Translations under genes and position numbers: made by a program
Shown here: in pieces, positions 30,119 to 40,016 of the stretch
Numbering within the stretch: position 1 is the stretch's first letter
How the letters are laid out: each line of letters starts with the position of its first letter
Notes under the pieces: model-generated
Database searches by the model: none
The model's input: only the letters and a program-made list of their open reading frames with translations
What the model was told of the DNA's origin: nothing
Assembly: GCA_036873755.1 (NCBI GenBank)
Contig: JAVTVY010045335.1
Coordinates: forward strand, 1-64,000
DNA: 64,000 nt
Source: Hanleya hanleyi
Taxonomy: Eukaryota; Mollusca; Polyplacophora; Lepidopleurida; Hanleyidae
Direction: 5' to 3'

Positions 30119-30134
30119 GGCCCTTTTCAGGGCC
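30119..30134 (+). terminator. histone-mRNA-type stem-loop 2
   Basis: A second exact GGCCCTTTTCAGGGCC, flanked by CTAAA and AACTCAA. No downstream purine element and no obvious upstream frame end; it may be a duplicate of the first. Confidence 0.6.
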
Positions 30135-30475
30135 AACTCAATCCTTCTACCGTCCTCCATATTCGATTATGATTGTCAATCTCCAGCACCTCACAAAATA
30201 CACATTCAAATAGAGTGCATTCTATGACAATCCCAACACCTCATTAAGTGTGCCATGACCCATGTGCTAATTTACGACCGTGTGGGCAGAGACAATTTGT
30301 TTACACTCGGCTTTTTCCGGGTATACTCGGTGTATCTATTAGACTAGTATATTACTGTGTAACTTACATTCATACTAATAGTGGGTGGGAGGTAGTGTTA
30401 GCAGGAAGTTCCCATTCACTAGGTGTTATTTACCTAGGTGTATGCAAGGTGTAGGAGCTTGTGTTGTGCTTTTTA

Positions 30476-30524
30476 GTTAGAAAGCTCCTCTTTCGGGAGG
30501 TATTCGGTGGCCCTGATAAGGGGC
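30476..30524 (-). terminator. histone-type 3' end signal 3 (for the - strand RING gene)
   Basis: On the - strand, GCCCCTTATCAGGGCC (30509-30524) with one mismatched pair is followed by CACC and then CGAAAGAGGAGCTTTCTAAC. It lies 17 nt past the end of the RING frame. The sequence downstream is shared, inverted, with signal 4. Confidence 0.65.
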
Positions 30525-30540
30525 GGATGAGTTGTAATGA

Positions 30541-31097
30541 TTACAACGATTGGAACAGTTCTTCTTTCCCCTTGATGCATAGGGGACATCTCAGCGGAAC
30601 GAGTGCACACGGGATGGGTATGCAACTGGACGTAAGACTTGCTCTCCCTGCAAGTTTGGTGATACTGCAGGCACATAATGGTGTCCACAGGGAAATAGGG
30701 CGAATTTGGCGTAGTGGGTAAAACATTTGACACATGGTAATTGCTTTACCACCCCCAGTGATGCATCCCTCTGCAGTGTTGTTATTTACGTGCAGTAGTC
30801 GTCAAGATATTGCAGCTGTTGCTCCTGCTGCGGCACTTTCGTCAAATGACCCTCTACCGTCTGTTCTTTGTCTCCTCCTTTTACTTCTTCTTCTTCTCTC
30901 AACAGATTGTCTATAATCTCTTCCAGCCAACCCTCGTTGGTACTATTGTCTTGTGTGGTCACTTCGATATCGATGAATTCGCCTGTTGCGTCGTCAAGAT
31001 ATTGCTGGTGTTGTTGCGAAACTTCGATATCGATGAATTCACCCGTTGCTTCGTTAAGATATTGCATGTTGAAGAGTACACGTCTAGCATCAGTCAT
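30541..31097 (-). pseudogene. RING-finger protein with acidic repeats, broken
   Basis: Starts at 31097 (MTDARRVLFNMQYL). Two repeats of YL(N/D)(E/D)ATGEFIDIEV, then an acidic helix-prone stretch. TAA at 30786. The same phase continues into CVKCFTHYAKFALFPCGH, the first half of a RING as in IAP-type ubiquitin ligases. A frame break near 30690 precedes the second half (CALVPLRCPLC). Viral RING proteins often target host defence factors for degradation; here that is an inference. A TATAAAAAGC box (31141-31150) lies about 45 bp upstream, and a histone-type stem-loop follows. Confidence 0.65.
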
Positions 31098-31140
31098 GAT
31101 GTGGTTGGAATGAATGTGTGTAGCAGACGACCGACATCCC

Positions 31141-31150
31141 GCTTTTTATA
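31141..31150 (-). promoter_or_regulatory. TATA box of the - strand RING gene
   Basis: TATAAAAAGC on the - strand, about 45 bp before the ATG at 31097. Comparable boxes precede the ORFs at 28850 and 33303. Confidence 0.55.
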
Positions 31151-31535
31151 CTCTACCGTAGAGAACCCAGCTGAGTGCGCGCGGACGTCAGCGAAGTCTG
31201 TCTGGACATCATGGTCAGAAAGACAAAATGCTCTGTGCTTTCTGCAAGATTTGGAAGCGGGCTAAATTTTTAATAAACCAGAGTTGAGATCTAAAACAAC
31301 TTTAAATTTATACCTTGGCATGTTATCGTGTAACCCTGAAAATTTCATAGGGCTAACGGCTGCATAAATATATTTTTTTTGTCATTTTCCACGTTTCAAA
31401 GGCCGAATTTCACCTGTACGGCTGTGTTAAAAGTACGGTAAACTTGAAATAAATGGGCTTACGTTTCTTAGAACACTTTAGGTTTCCGCCTTACCACGTT
31501 AGTGTGTCATTCTAAAAAATTCGGGAGGTTTATAG

Positions 31536-31799
31536 ATGGAGAAATGTGATTTTTTTGCTTCCAACCCTCTAGTGTGGAAACATCCATTGACACCCATAGC
31601 TGTATTCGGTACCGTACTCTGAACCCTGGTGGGGTTTTTTCCCTGTGGACACCTAGCCGTATGTGATCCTTGTCTTCTAAGCTTCTTGACCAATGCGGGG
31701 TGCTGCCACTGGCCGGACACAGGAGACTTTCATGTGGCTTTACGGTGCCCTGTGTGTCGGGGAACCGTATGTAGAGTGAAAAGAATCTACCGGTCGTGA
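31536..31799 (+). pseudogene. second RING-finger protein, broken
   Basis: A frame from ATG 31536 carries TGA at 31620-31622. It then encodes FFPCGHLAVCDPCLLSF and LRCPVCRGTVCRVKRIYRS, the C-terminal half of a RING with the closing CPxCR and hydrophobic tail typical of IAP-type RINGs. The first CxxC pair is not seen in this phase, so an additional frame break before 31640 is likely. The stop is 35 nt before a histone-type stem-loop. Convergently related to the gene at 30541-31097. Confidence 0.65.
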
Positions 31800-31833
31800 A
31801 CTATCTGATTACCAACCCTCGGTACTTCCTAAC

Positions 31834-31880
31834 GGTCCTTATCAGGGTCAACCAATACTCCGAAAGAGGAGCTTTCTAAC
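31834..31880 (+). terminator. histone-type 3' end signal 4 (for the + strand RING gene)
   Basis: GGTCCTTATCAGGGTC (31834-31849; two G-U pairs) preceded by AAC and followed by AACC. CGAAAGAGGAGCTTTCTAAC starts at 31861. From there about 40 bp match the inverted sequence at 30445-30495. Confidence 0.65.
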
Positions 31881-32105
31881 TAAAAAGCACAACACCAACT
31901 CCCACACCTTCCCCTGTATAGAGTGAACAATGACACACATTAGTTGAATTTCTAATATTTATTAACAACATAGTAGAATGAACATAAGATTTTCACCACG
32001 GTAGGCTCTTTGTGTTAAATTTAATAGTGTTATACGGTGTCACCATGATGGTAGAATGAACATAGAATGAACATAGAATGTAGGAATACGGTAATGTCTG
32101 AGTGT
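31881..32105. other. intergenic, AT-rich
   Basis: Two to three AGAATGAACAT units occur near 32053-32080. No gene recognised. Confidence 0.4.
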
Positions 32106-32855
32106 TCAATATTTAGCCAACAAGACTTGTTTGAAGTCTTCCATGTCTTTTCGCCCCTGGTGCACGAATATGAAGGCCGCAATCTGTTCACGGGGAACTC
32201 TCGGTGGACAGACCGCTTCCAATGCCTCCGCGATTTCCGTCTCGTTGATGTCGTGTAGCGCCTCAGTCATCAGCGCGTCTGGCGGTGCCACAATGCCCAG
32301 ACAAGTATGCATGTCTAACGACCCGTTGTTCTGACAGCCTGCACATTGTTGGATACGCTCGCTTTCAATGCGAGGTTTAAGATGATTCAGGAAGGTTTCA
32401 ATGTAATTTTTATAGATATATTCAGACAGCTGGTCATCCAGAGCTTCAGAACTTTCGTCTGTGAGGCCCTGAAGCTTCCGCCACGCGGGTATTTGCAGGG
32501 TGACTCCCTCAGGTAAGGGAATACGCGTAGTATCTTTCTTCAATTTCCATTTACGAATATGTACCAGCAGCATGTTGTTGAACATAGAACAGGTGAGGAA
32601 CACATCGTCCCCACAACAAAGTTTCGTGTCGTGCCCCTGGTTCTCAATGACAGCCTCGATGACTTGACTTTGTGTGTATTTCTGTACTCTTTTCCATTGC
32701 TCACACGTCAAGGCAATATGCTTAGGTGGTTTGTCGTCCCAGGCTAATGCATTAAAGTGCACTTGCTCATCTTTCACGGTTACAGTTAAATAGGGCGTGA
32801 GCTCCCAACTGTTCATCTGGGCCGCCTGGTAGGTCTGCTGGATGATGTCATTCAC
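32106..32855 (-). CDS. 249-residue Polinton ORF, PC4-like front and Cys motif
   Basis: Open frame. Two IALTCEQWKRVQ / TLQIPAWRKLQGL segments resemble the Trp-containing repeats of the 28166-28850 gene and suggest PC4-like folds. A C-terminal CAGCQNNGSLDMHTC motif is followed by an alpha-helical end (KDMEDFKQVLLAKY). ORFs combining such parts recur in Polintons; function is unknown. No ATG begins this frame; the first is at QAAQM, about 14 codons in, so the start is uncertain or the frame was once joined to the upstream CARD ORF, which it overlaps by 8 bp. Confidence 0.6.
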   Translation of the reverse strand: MNDIIQQTYQAAQMNSWELTPYLTVTVKDEQVHFNALAWDDKPPKHIALTCEQWKRVQKYTQSQVIEAVIENQGHDTKLCCGDDVFLTCSMFNNMLLVHIRKWKLKKDTTRIPLPEGVTLQIPAWRKLQGLTDESSEALDDQLSEYIYKNYIETFLNHLKPRIESERIQQCAGCQNNGSLDMHTCLGIVAPPDALMTEALHDINETEIAEALEAVCPPRVPREQIAAFIFVHQGRKDMEDFKQVLLAKY

Positions 32856-33303
32856 CTGCTCCAGACATAGGGATTAGCACATCTTCCTCCGCTTGCTGAG
32901 GCTCTTGCTGAGGCATTTTTAAAGGTGTTAGTTGGGGACGGGTACGTTTGGCAGGTGGATCGGACTCTTCCTGGTCTTCCTGGGCACGTTTGCTACCTGT
33001 ACTCTCTTCGGGGATGTCTATGACTAAGATGTGTTCCTCGGGTAGAGATGCTATTCCCTCATTCCCCGTCTCTCTCAGCGCCTCCAGGAAGGCCTGAAAT
33101 GCTAAAGGACCTCGGTGCGGTAGAGTGTCGATGAGGGCTCTGTTTCGTGCCGTATTGGTATTCTGCGCCATGATGTCTTCTTCCATGTATGTAGTGATTA
33201 CGTTTCCCACCAGAAGCAGATCACATAGTTCGGCCACATTCATCATCTCACTAATGATCTGGACACGGTACTGCGTCAGCTTAGCTCGGTCAGATGAGTC
33301 CAT
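32848..33303 (-). CDS. CARD-domain protein
   Basis: 151 residues, intact. Residues 1-90 read as a caspase-recruitment domain: the helix pattern YRVQIISEMMNVAELCDLLL, then MEEDIMAQ, then LIDTLPHRGPLAFQAFLEAL and RETG, the last two being the strongest CARD signature. The remainder is acidic and Pro/Gln-rich with a possible nuclear signal (KRAQEDQ...PPAKRTRP). CARDs join apoptosis and innate immune complexes by homotypic contact, so a virus-encoded CARD could block or redirect them; this is inference. It is the first gene inside the right terminal repeat, with a TATA box near 33455-33461. Confidence 0.8.
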   Translation of the reverse strand: MDSSDRAKLTQYRVQIISEMMNVAELCDLLLVGNVITTYMEEDIMAQNTNTARNRALIDTLPHRGPLAFQAFLEALRETGNEGIASLPEEHILVIDIPEESTGSKRAQEDQEESDPPAKRTRPQLTPLKMPQQEPQQAEEDVLIPMSGAGE

Positions 33304-33317
33304 GGCTGTTGGCTCAG

Positions 33318-34060
33318 GTAGGTGCTGTTCAGTCAGGTCTTCAGTAGGTAGGCTCAGGCTGGTCAGGTAACTCCTCAGGTAGGCTCAGGCTGGTCAAGTA
33401 GCTCCGGTCAAGTAGGCAGGCCAATGAATGAAGCAATCCCATGAAAATCCCCACTTTTATACACCACCATAGAAGACCCCGGATGTACAAAGAAGCCACT
33501 AAGAAACCCGGATGTACAAGAACCCGTATGTAAAAAGGATGAATGGAAAAACCCACACTACAGGTATTGCTAGAGGAACCGGATATAGGTCAATCCTAAA
33601 ATACCCGGCTGTTCCTCTACCATCAATGATTGTACAAGAACCCGGATTTCAAGAACCCGTATGTAATGGGAAAAACCCACATACACGCATTGCTAAAGGA
33701 CCCGGATATAGGTCAACCCTAAAATACCCGGCTGTAAGCCCCTCTACATGGATGTAAACAAGTCCCGGATGAACAGGTCAGTACATGCATTCCTATCATT
33801 CAATATGACCTTGAACTATCACGTGATCTCCCCGTGATGAAAAACCTCCAAAACCAGTACATATACCCAGGTCCCGCCCGATTCACGCAGACCGGAAGTG
33901 ACGTCATGACGCACTCCCCGTGATGGAAAACCCCAGAACCAAATACATGCATACGACGGGGTCAAAATACTCGCTTCTGATTGGCTGACGCAAAGGTCAA
34001 ATGTCACGATATGCAAATTTTTTAGGTCAATGAGCTCTGTGCGGTGTTTTCTATACTACT
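33318..34060. repeat. right terminal region of the Polinton (TIR and promoter)
   Basis: 33318-33420 is the inverted partner of the segment before polB (9776-9850). TATAAAA on the - strand at 33455-33461 serves the CARD gene. 33480-33760 contains three units with AACCCGGAT and CCGGATATAGGTCAA. A composite ETS/CRE word is at 33891-33906, and a CCAAT-bearing word shared with 8821-8883 lies near 33960. The end at TATACTACT (34052-34060) is provisional. Confidence 0.65.
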
Positions 34061-35440
34061 TACAACCTATCCACCACATTGGCAGAGATCTTCAAAAAAG
34101 GCAAATAATGAATTCGTTAGAATTAGTCCTACTTGCAAACATTGAATGAATATTGGTTTGTAAACTGCTTTTCACAAACATATCTGTTCTCGTTTCTTCT
34201 TGCTTCAAGTAATATGTGTACAGAATATTCACGTTCTCCAGAGTAGAAAGAAATCTCAGATAAAACACCACATTTTGACGATCTCTCAATAACTTATAAC
34301 AATTGTATCGTACTATTTCAAACTGACGAGAAGAGATATGATTGAACATATCTTTTTTCATACTAATATCCCAGAATGACGCGAAATATCTGACATATGA
34401 TCGCCAAAATCACAATATGGTGTTTGGGTCCGCCATATTTACGAAGGTGGAAATTCCTTACCCAATGTGCTCACATCAATCACAGAGCGGCGCCGAGGCT
34501 CTATAGAGTCAACCCGGACATCGGATGGAGTGTTTTTTATCAACTGTCTACGGTTGACCAACGTGTGCACATGTTCAAGGTCGCATATAAATATGCCCAC
34601 AGAGGTGCTATGTCACAAGTTTCTTTTATCTTTGTTTCATATGCACTCAGAATGATTTCGTCTCCTCTTGTCTGTCTTGCAGGGCCATGTACTCCGTTGG
34701 TGAATTTTCGAGCCCAATTTCGATGAGTGTATGTATAAACTTACGGCTATTGCAACATAATTCTAGAAAATTACATCATTTCTTTCAGCGATGTCGCCCA
34801 CACATCATCTCGAACAAGAATATTCCAGCTCACGCAACGATTTACCATCGTCATATGATCAAGGTCTCCTATTCAAGGAATGGATCGATCGATGGAGTGC
34901 AAGTCAATATTTAAATAACGATTTCATCAGTATTCGGCCATCTTATGATTTATTAATGCAGATTACCTATAGTAAGTGATATTTTTACACGGAGTATTTT
35001 ATAGAACTTCCCACTTACACTATAGGTTGATGATACACGCCCAAATCATAAATTATTCGAAGTCCGACCATTCTATTCTATGTATAACAACTCTACAAAC
35101 TGCCATTCTTAGAGCATCAAATTGTATATCCGCTTACTGTCAGATACACCATCTGATTCTACACGGTTTAAAAAACACAGGTTGTCCGCATGGATCTCGG
35201 CCAGTCAACATCGTCCGTTACTAAACGGGGCGGAGTGGGCTCAAGATGTTGTGGCTAAACAAGACGTTGTACCATGTGCTAAAATAATTATCGATCAAAA
35301 TCGATCGATACCGAATTCGCATGAGCGCCGCGTTTTGCGGTCCAATGCAGTCAGAGGGTGTTACACTGACAATTCAGATGGTTACGAACTCTGACAATGA
35401 GAGAATGCAAACTAAAGCTTTAAATGATTTTACAAAAAGC
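34061..35440 (+). other. unidentified region, possible exons
   Basis: Possible splice sites bound short open stretches: CTTGCAG before 34682, GTGTATG near 34727, TTTCTTTCAG before 34789 and GTAAGTG after 34971. The central stretch encodes LLFKEWIDRWSASQYLNN. A following frame (about 35110-35394) is open but not clearly linked. TATAAATA lies at 34586. I recognise no family; host gene or old transposase are both possible. Confidence 0.25.
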
Positions 35441-35561
35441 TGCTGAGATTGTATCGCCCAAACAAAGGTGCAGGGAAGGTGCTGGGAGGGTGTTGGCATT
35501 GTGCTGAGCAACATCGCCAACAGAAGACCGCTGGGATCGTAATGGGCACAAGGGAGGGAGG

Positions 35562-35783
35562 GAATTTGGCTTAATGTCACACTCAAGTTTGTTTCACTCA
35601 TATGGTGACAGTCAGTTTGGTTGGTGGAGGAAGCCGGAGTACCCGGAGAGAACCACCGCCCTTCGGCAAGTAACTGACAAACTTTCACACATGGACCAGC
35701 TGGGCTCGAACCCGTGCCGGTTCAGCGGTGTGAGGCTAGCGGTCACCAGCGAAGCGCCTTAGACCACTCGGCCACCGAGGGCC
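35562..35783 (-). repeat. tRNA-derived SINE
   Basis: On the - strand it begins with a tRNA-like head containing box A (TGGCCGAGTGG) and box B (GGTTCGAGCCC). A conserved-looking core follows (GGCGGTGGTTCTCTCCGGGT then ACTCCGGCTTCCTCCACCA), as in animal SINEs of the Meta type. The family name is from memory and tentative. Confidence 0.75.
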
Positions 35784-37409
35784 CCATAATAAATGACCTT
35801 TCCAATTATATGTGAAAGCTGAGTACCTTAATGGGCACAATCAATCATAGAGGAAAGCTAGGATTTTGCTGGGCACCAGCACACATAGTAGACGGATGAG
35901 ATGTGTGCTGGGCATCGTCAACCATAGAAGACTGCTGAGATTTGTTGGACACCAGTAATCATAAAAGACTGCCGAGATTTTACTGGGCAACATCACCCAC
36001 AAAAGACTGCTGGGCTTCTGCTGGGCAACATCTGCCATAGATGACTGGGATTGGGATTGTTCTGGGCACCATCAACGAAAGACATTTGCGAATGTGCTTG
36101 GCACTACCAACCAAGACGTCTGCGGTAGTGCTTGGCACCACTAGCCATAGGATTGCGCTGTGCATTTTCAACCAAAAGACTACTGGAAATGTTCCGAGTG
36201 CCATCACCTGTAAAAAAGAATACCGGGATTTTGTTGCGCAACATCAACAACAGAAGACTACTGGAATTGTGCTGGGTACCATCAATCAAATGAGACTGCT
36301 GGGATTGGGCTGGGCACCAAAAACCACGACCGTTGAGATTGTGCCCGGCATTTTCACCCACAGAAGACTGGTGGGATTGTGATGGACACCAACAAACAAA
36401 TAGAAGACTGCTGGAATTTTGATGGGCACCATCGCCCAAAGAAAGGTGCAGGAAAGGTGCTGGGAGAGTGTTGGCATTGTGCTGAGAACCATCACCCATA
36501 GAGGACTGCTGGGATTGTAATGGGCATAATCAATCATAGAGAAATGCTGGGATTTTGCTGGGCATCATCACACATAGGAGACTGATGAGATGTGTGCTGG
36601 GCACATTCAAACATAGAAGACTGCTGAGATTTGTTGGGCACCAGTAATCATAAAAGATTGCTGAGATTTCACTGGGCATCACCCACAAAAGACTGCTGGG
36701 ATTCTGATGGGGAAAATGAACCCCAGAGAAGACTGCTGAGATTGTGCTGGACTCCTTCACATATCGACGAATGTTAGGGTTTTGCTATGAGATCTAATAA
36801 AGATCCCCTGTGATTGTGCAGGTCACCATCTGCCTTAGATGCTTGGTTTGTGCTGAGCACCATCCACCAAAGGCTGCTGGAATTGTGCTGGGCACCATCA
36901 ACCAAAGACATCTGCGACACCTTCAGCCATAGGATTGCTCTGTGCATCAACCAAAAGACAATTGGGATTGTGCTGAGCAAAGTCAACCAAAGAAGACTAC
37001 TGAGACTGTCATGTGTGTCATCAAATACAGAAGACTGCTGGGATTGTGTTGCACAACATCAACCATAGAAGACTAGTGGGATTGTGCAAGGCACCATCAT
37101 TGTGCTGGGGACCATTAACCACGGAAGACTGCTGGGTATTTGTGCTGGGCACCAGCAACAATATAGAAGACTGATGAGATGTGTGCTGGCCACCATCAAC
37201 CCTGGAAGACCCTAGAAGTGCTGGGCACCAGAAATCATAGCAGACTGCTGCGATTCTCGCGGGCACCATCACCCATAGAAGAATGATGAGGTTGTGCTGG
37301 GAGACTGCTGGGATGGTAGTGGGTACCATCACTCATAGTTGAGATTCTGATGAGGAACATCAACCACATGAACGACTTCTGGAATTGTTCTGGGCATCGT
37401 CACATATCG

Positions 37410-37800
37410 AAGATTGCTGGGGTTTAGATGCCGTCATTTTCATCTGACGACGACACAGCTCACCGGCCCCCAGTGTGCGAGTTGTCACAGCGAGGCAGCT
37501 CACCAATTGCCAATATACGAGTTGTCAGAGCATTTCCATCGTGGCTCTCTGGATTTGTATCTGGTGCCGCTTGTGCCGGTCCTGGGGGCCGTGTGGTCGT
37601 GTCATCCGGGTTGCCGCATGGGCGGGTACAATAAAAGCGTGCCGGAGATACAGCACATATCGCGAATCGTTAGATTCTTGGTGTGTGCATTAGGGTAGGT
37701 TGACCGGAAGACTATACTGTGAAGTCATGTGACTCTGTCAGTATGTCGGCGCCTCTTCCCATTTCCCTTCTATGTGTTGTAATTTGCTAGAAAACCAAGA
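37410..37800. other. non-satellite insert, unidentified
   Basis: GC-richer DNA between satellite blocks. A 95-codon + frame (37414-37698) has no recognisable motif. Confidence 0.3.
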
Positions 37801-38699
37801 CAAACAGCTGCTGGGCTTCTGCTGGGCAACATCTGCCATAGATAACAGCTGGGATGGTGCCGGGTACCATCAACGAAAGACATATGCGATTGTGCTTGGC
37901 ACCACCAACCATAGCACTGCACTATGCATTTTCAACCAAAAGACTGCTGGGATTGTTCTGGGTGTCATCAACTATAGAAGACTACTGGGATTGTGTGAAG
38001 ACGACTGGAACTGGGTTGGGCACCATCAAGGAAAGACATCCGCGATTGTGCTTGGCACCACCAACCAAGATATCTGCGATTGTGCTCGGCACCACCAACC
38101 ATATGATTACGCTGTGCATTTTGAACCAAAAGACTGCTGGCATTGTTCAGGGTGCCATCAACTGTAGAAGACTAATGGGATTGTGTTGCGCAACATCGAC
38201 CATAGAAGACTGCTGAAATTGTGCTGGGTATCATCAATCAAGGAAGACTGCTGGGATTGGGCTAGGTACCAAAAACCAAGACTGTTGAGATTGTGGGTAA
38301 AATTACCCAAAGAAGGCTGCTGCGATTGTGCTGGGGGACTGTTGATCCGTAATAGACTGCTGCGATTGGAATGGGGACAATCAACCATAGAAGGCTGTTG
38401 GGATTGTACTGGGGGCTGCTGGTATTGTGCTGGGCACTGTCGCTTATGGAAGACTGCTTGGGTTGTGCTGAGAGACTGCTGGGTGAGTGATAAGCACCAT
38501 CAACCATAAGATCGCTGGGATTGTGATGGGCACCATCAACCATGGAATACTACTGGGATTGTGTTGCGCAACATCACCCATAGAAGACTGATGGGATTGT
38601 GTTGGGAGGCTGCTGAAATGGTACTGGGTTTCACCCATAAAAGACTACTAATTATACTGATGATAATTAACCACATAGATTGAACTGATATGCAAGAGG

Positions 38700-38845
38700 T
38701 GTGAAAAGTTGACATCTGGCGACTAAAAAGCAACCATAGGACTACTGACTTCACAGAAAAGCTCCCCTCAGAACTTCACATTCAGATCCAATAATACGGT
38801 GGATTCTCGGACGTAGACTTAGTATCTCAGCCGCGTGCCTACACA
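38700..38845. repeat. dispersed repeat, partner of 4798-4935
   Basis: Matches 4798-4935 in the same orientation over about 135 bp. It directly follows the satellite. Confidence 0.65.
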
Positions 38846-38869
38846 ACACATTATTTTGTGTATTCGAGG

Positions 38870-39535
38870 ACACATATGGGGGAGATAAAGATCTTCAATG
38901 ATTTATTGATTTTGGGGTCACAATGACCTTGACCTAAGTTTGGTACACAACACATCATCTACCCTTAATGAATCTACCAACAAATAATAGTGATTTTCAA
39001 TGATTTCTCCATTTTGGGCTCACAGACTCAGATCTCAATTTCAGTAATTGACAAATAATATATATACCTACAAAAATAATGTGATTTTAAATGAAGTCAC
39101 GATTTTGGGGTCCCAGTAACAAAATGACCTTGACCTTAATTTTCACCACTCTACTCACAACAAATTGGCAGATTTCAAAGATTTCTTGTGAAAAATGAAG
39201 GCCTCAGTGACCTCGACCCCAATTTTGGTATGGGACACTGTCTCCACCTAGTGTATCCACTCACAAAAAAATACTGCAACTGTAGACAAAAACCTGTCAC
39301 AGCTAATTCAACCAGACACGAATGCTTAAATGATTTCCGGGTTTTTTAGGCTAGTGACATTTGACCTCTGACCTCAACCTCCATTTTGGTAGGCGACACA
39401 TCTTCCCCCCTATATCGACTCAACAAAATTGAAACTAGAATGAAGACGGTCTCAGGTTTAGACCGGACACGAGGAGATGGACAGACAGAAACTGCCACCA
39501 CAGCATGATACCTGCAGCTTTTGGGTGGGCGTATA
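38870..39535. repeat. AGGTCA-rich repeat unit block
   Basis: Degenerate ~100-bp units with TTTGGGGTC, TGACCTTGACC and ACACATC words, ending in a GGAC-rich stretch and a TTTTGGGTGGGCGTATAAAAA end. Same family as 43440-48303. Confidence 0.8.
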
Positions 39536-40010
39536 AAAAAAATGATCCAAAATTACAGTGGACACATGAACCAGATAAAACTGCATCATATACATGTACC
39601 AAAGACATGAATCAGATAACAGCTATATACAGTGAACCCATGACCCACGAAAGAGAAAACATGAGTCAGCACCTAAAAGGTGCAACAACCCCTCAGCCAG
39701 GCAGTTTTACACAATGAATGGAAAATGTATATGTGAAAGCCTGAAAGATTTGGCCGAATGCAGAAGATGCTTTAGCAGTGGCTTGTAACAGATTAAAATG
39801 TGATAAATTCAATATGGGATGTTGGATGAATTGGAGAACTACAATTTGACATATCACGTGCGAAAAAAAAGCTTATGGCGGAAGAACAAAAGTATTCTGA
39901 ACAAAACAAAAGGCTCTAAGCCATTTTTGCTTTGAACCCTAATAATAATCTGAACAATAATAAAAGTCTTCCGATTTTCAGTGGGAGCCAAGTAATATAG
40001 AGTTTTTGAT
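39536..40010. other. no recognisable feature
   Basis: AT-rich, with a 70-codon frame of no known type. GCACCTAAAAGGTGC near 39670 is a short palindrome also seen near 63123. Confidence 0.3.
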
Positions 40011-40016
40011 AGGAAT

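Larger units (their letters stand above)
9776..34060. mobile_element. Maverick/Polinton (adintovirus-type) element, degraded, with nested LTR element
   Basis: Contains the full diagnostic set: protein-primed-type PolB, adenain-like protease, double-jelly-roll major capsid protein, penton, A32-like ATPase and retroviral-type integrase with chromodomain. PolB is on + at the left; nearly all other genes are on -. The left terminal segment (9776-9850) matches inverted sequence at 33318-33420. The outer left end was lost to a retroelement fragment. The right end is placed near 34060, where the sequence reads TATACTACT; Polinton ends usually begin AG and finish CT, so this is plausible but unproven. 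Without the 7.6-kb LTR insertion the element is about 16.7 kb, within the usual range. Confidence 0.9.
35441..38640. repeat. ~38-bp satellite (CTGCTGGGATTGTGCTGGGC unit)
   Basis: Dozens of degenerate units of the form GAAGACTGCTGGGATTGTG, CTGGGCACCATCA, then ACC(A) with CATA. Units vary in length by several bases. Frames inside it are not genes. A SINE interrupts it at 35562-35783 and a non-satellite stretch at 37410-37800. Confidence 0.85.

Noticed and set aside
29294..30172. 292-codon + frame across the histone-type region
   Set aside because: It runs through the CCAAT cluster and the stem-loop and has no motif; the phase ending at 29928 fits the 3' signal better.
30810..31265. 151-codon + frame
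   Set aside because: It lies antisense to the acidic repeats of the - strand RING gene and is Phe/Leu-rich as expected for such a shadow.
34682..35394. A spliced piggyBac-like or host gene
   Set aside because: Splice sites look plausible for two exons, but the next junction gives a stop in the natural phase and no catalytic motif is visible.
36041..38509. Several 80-130-codon frames in the satellite
   Set aside because: All are repeat translations with no conserved product.
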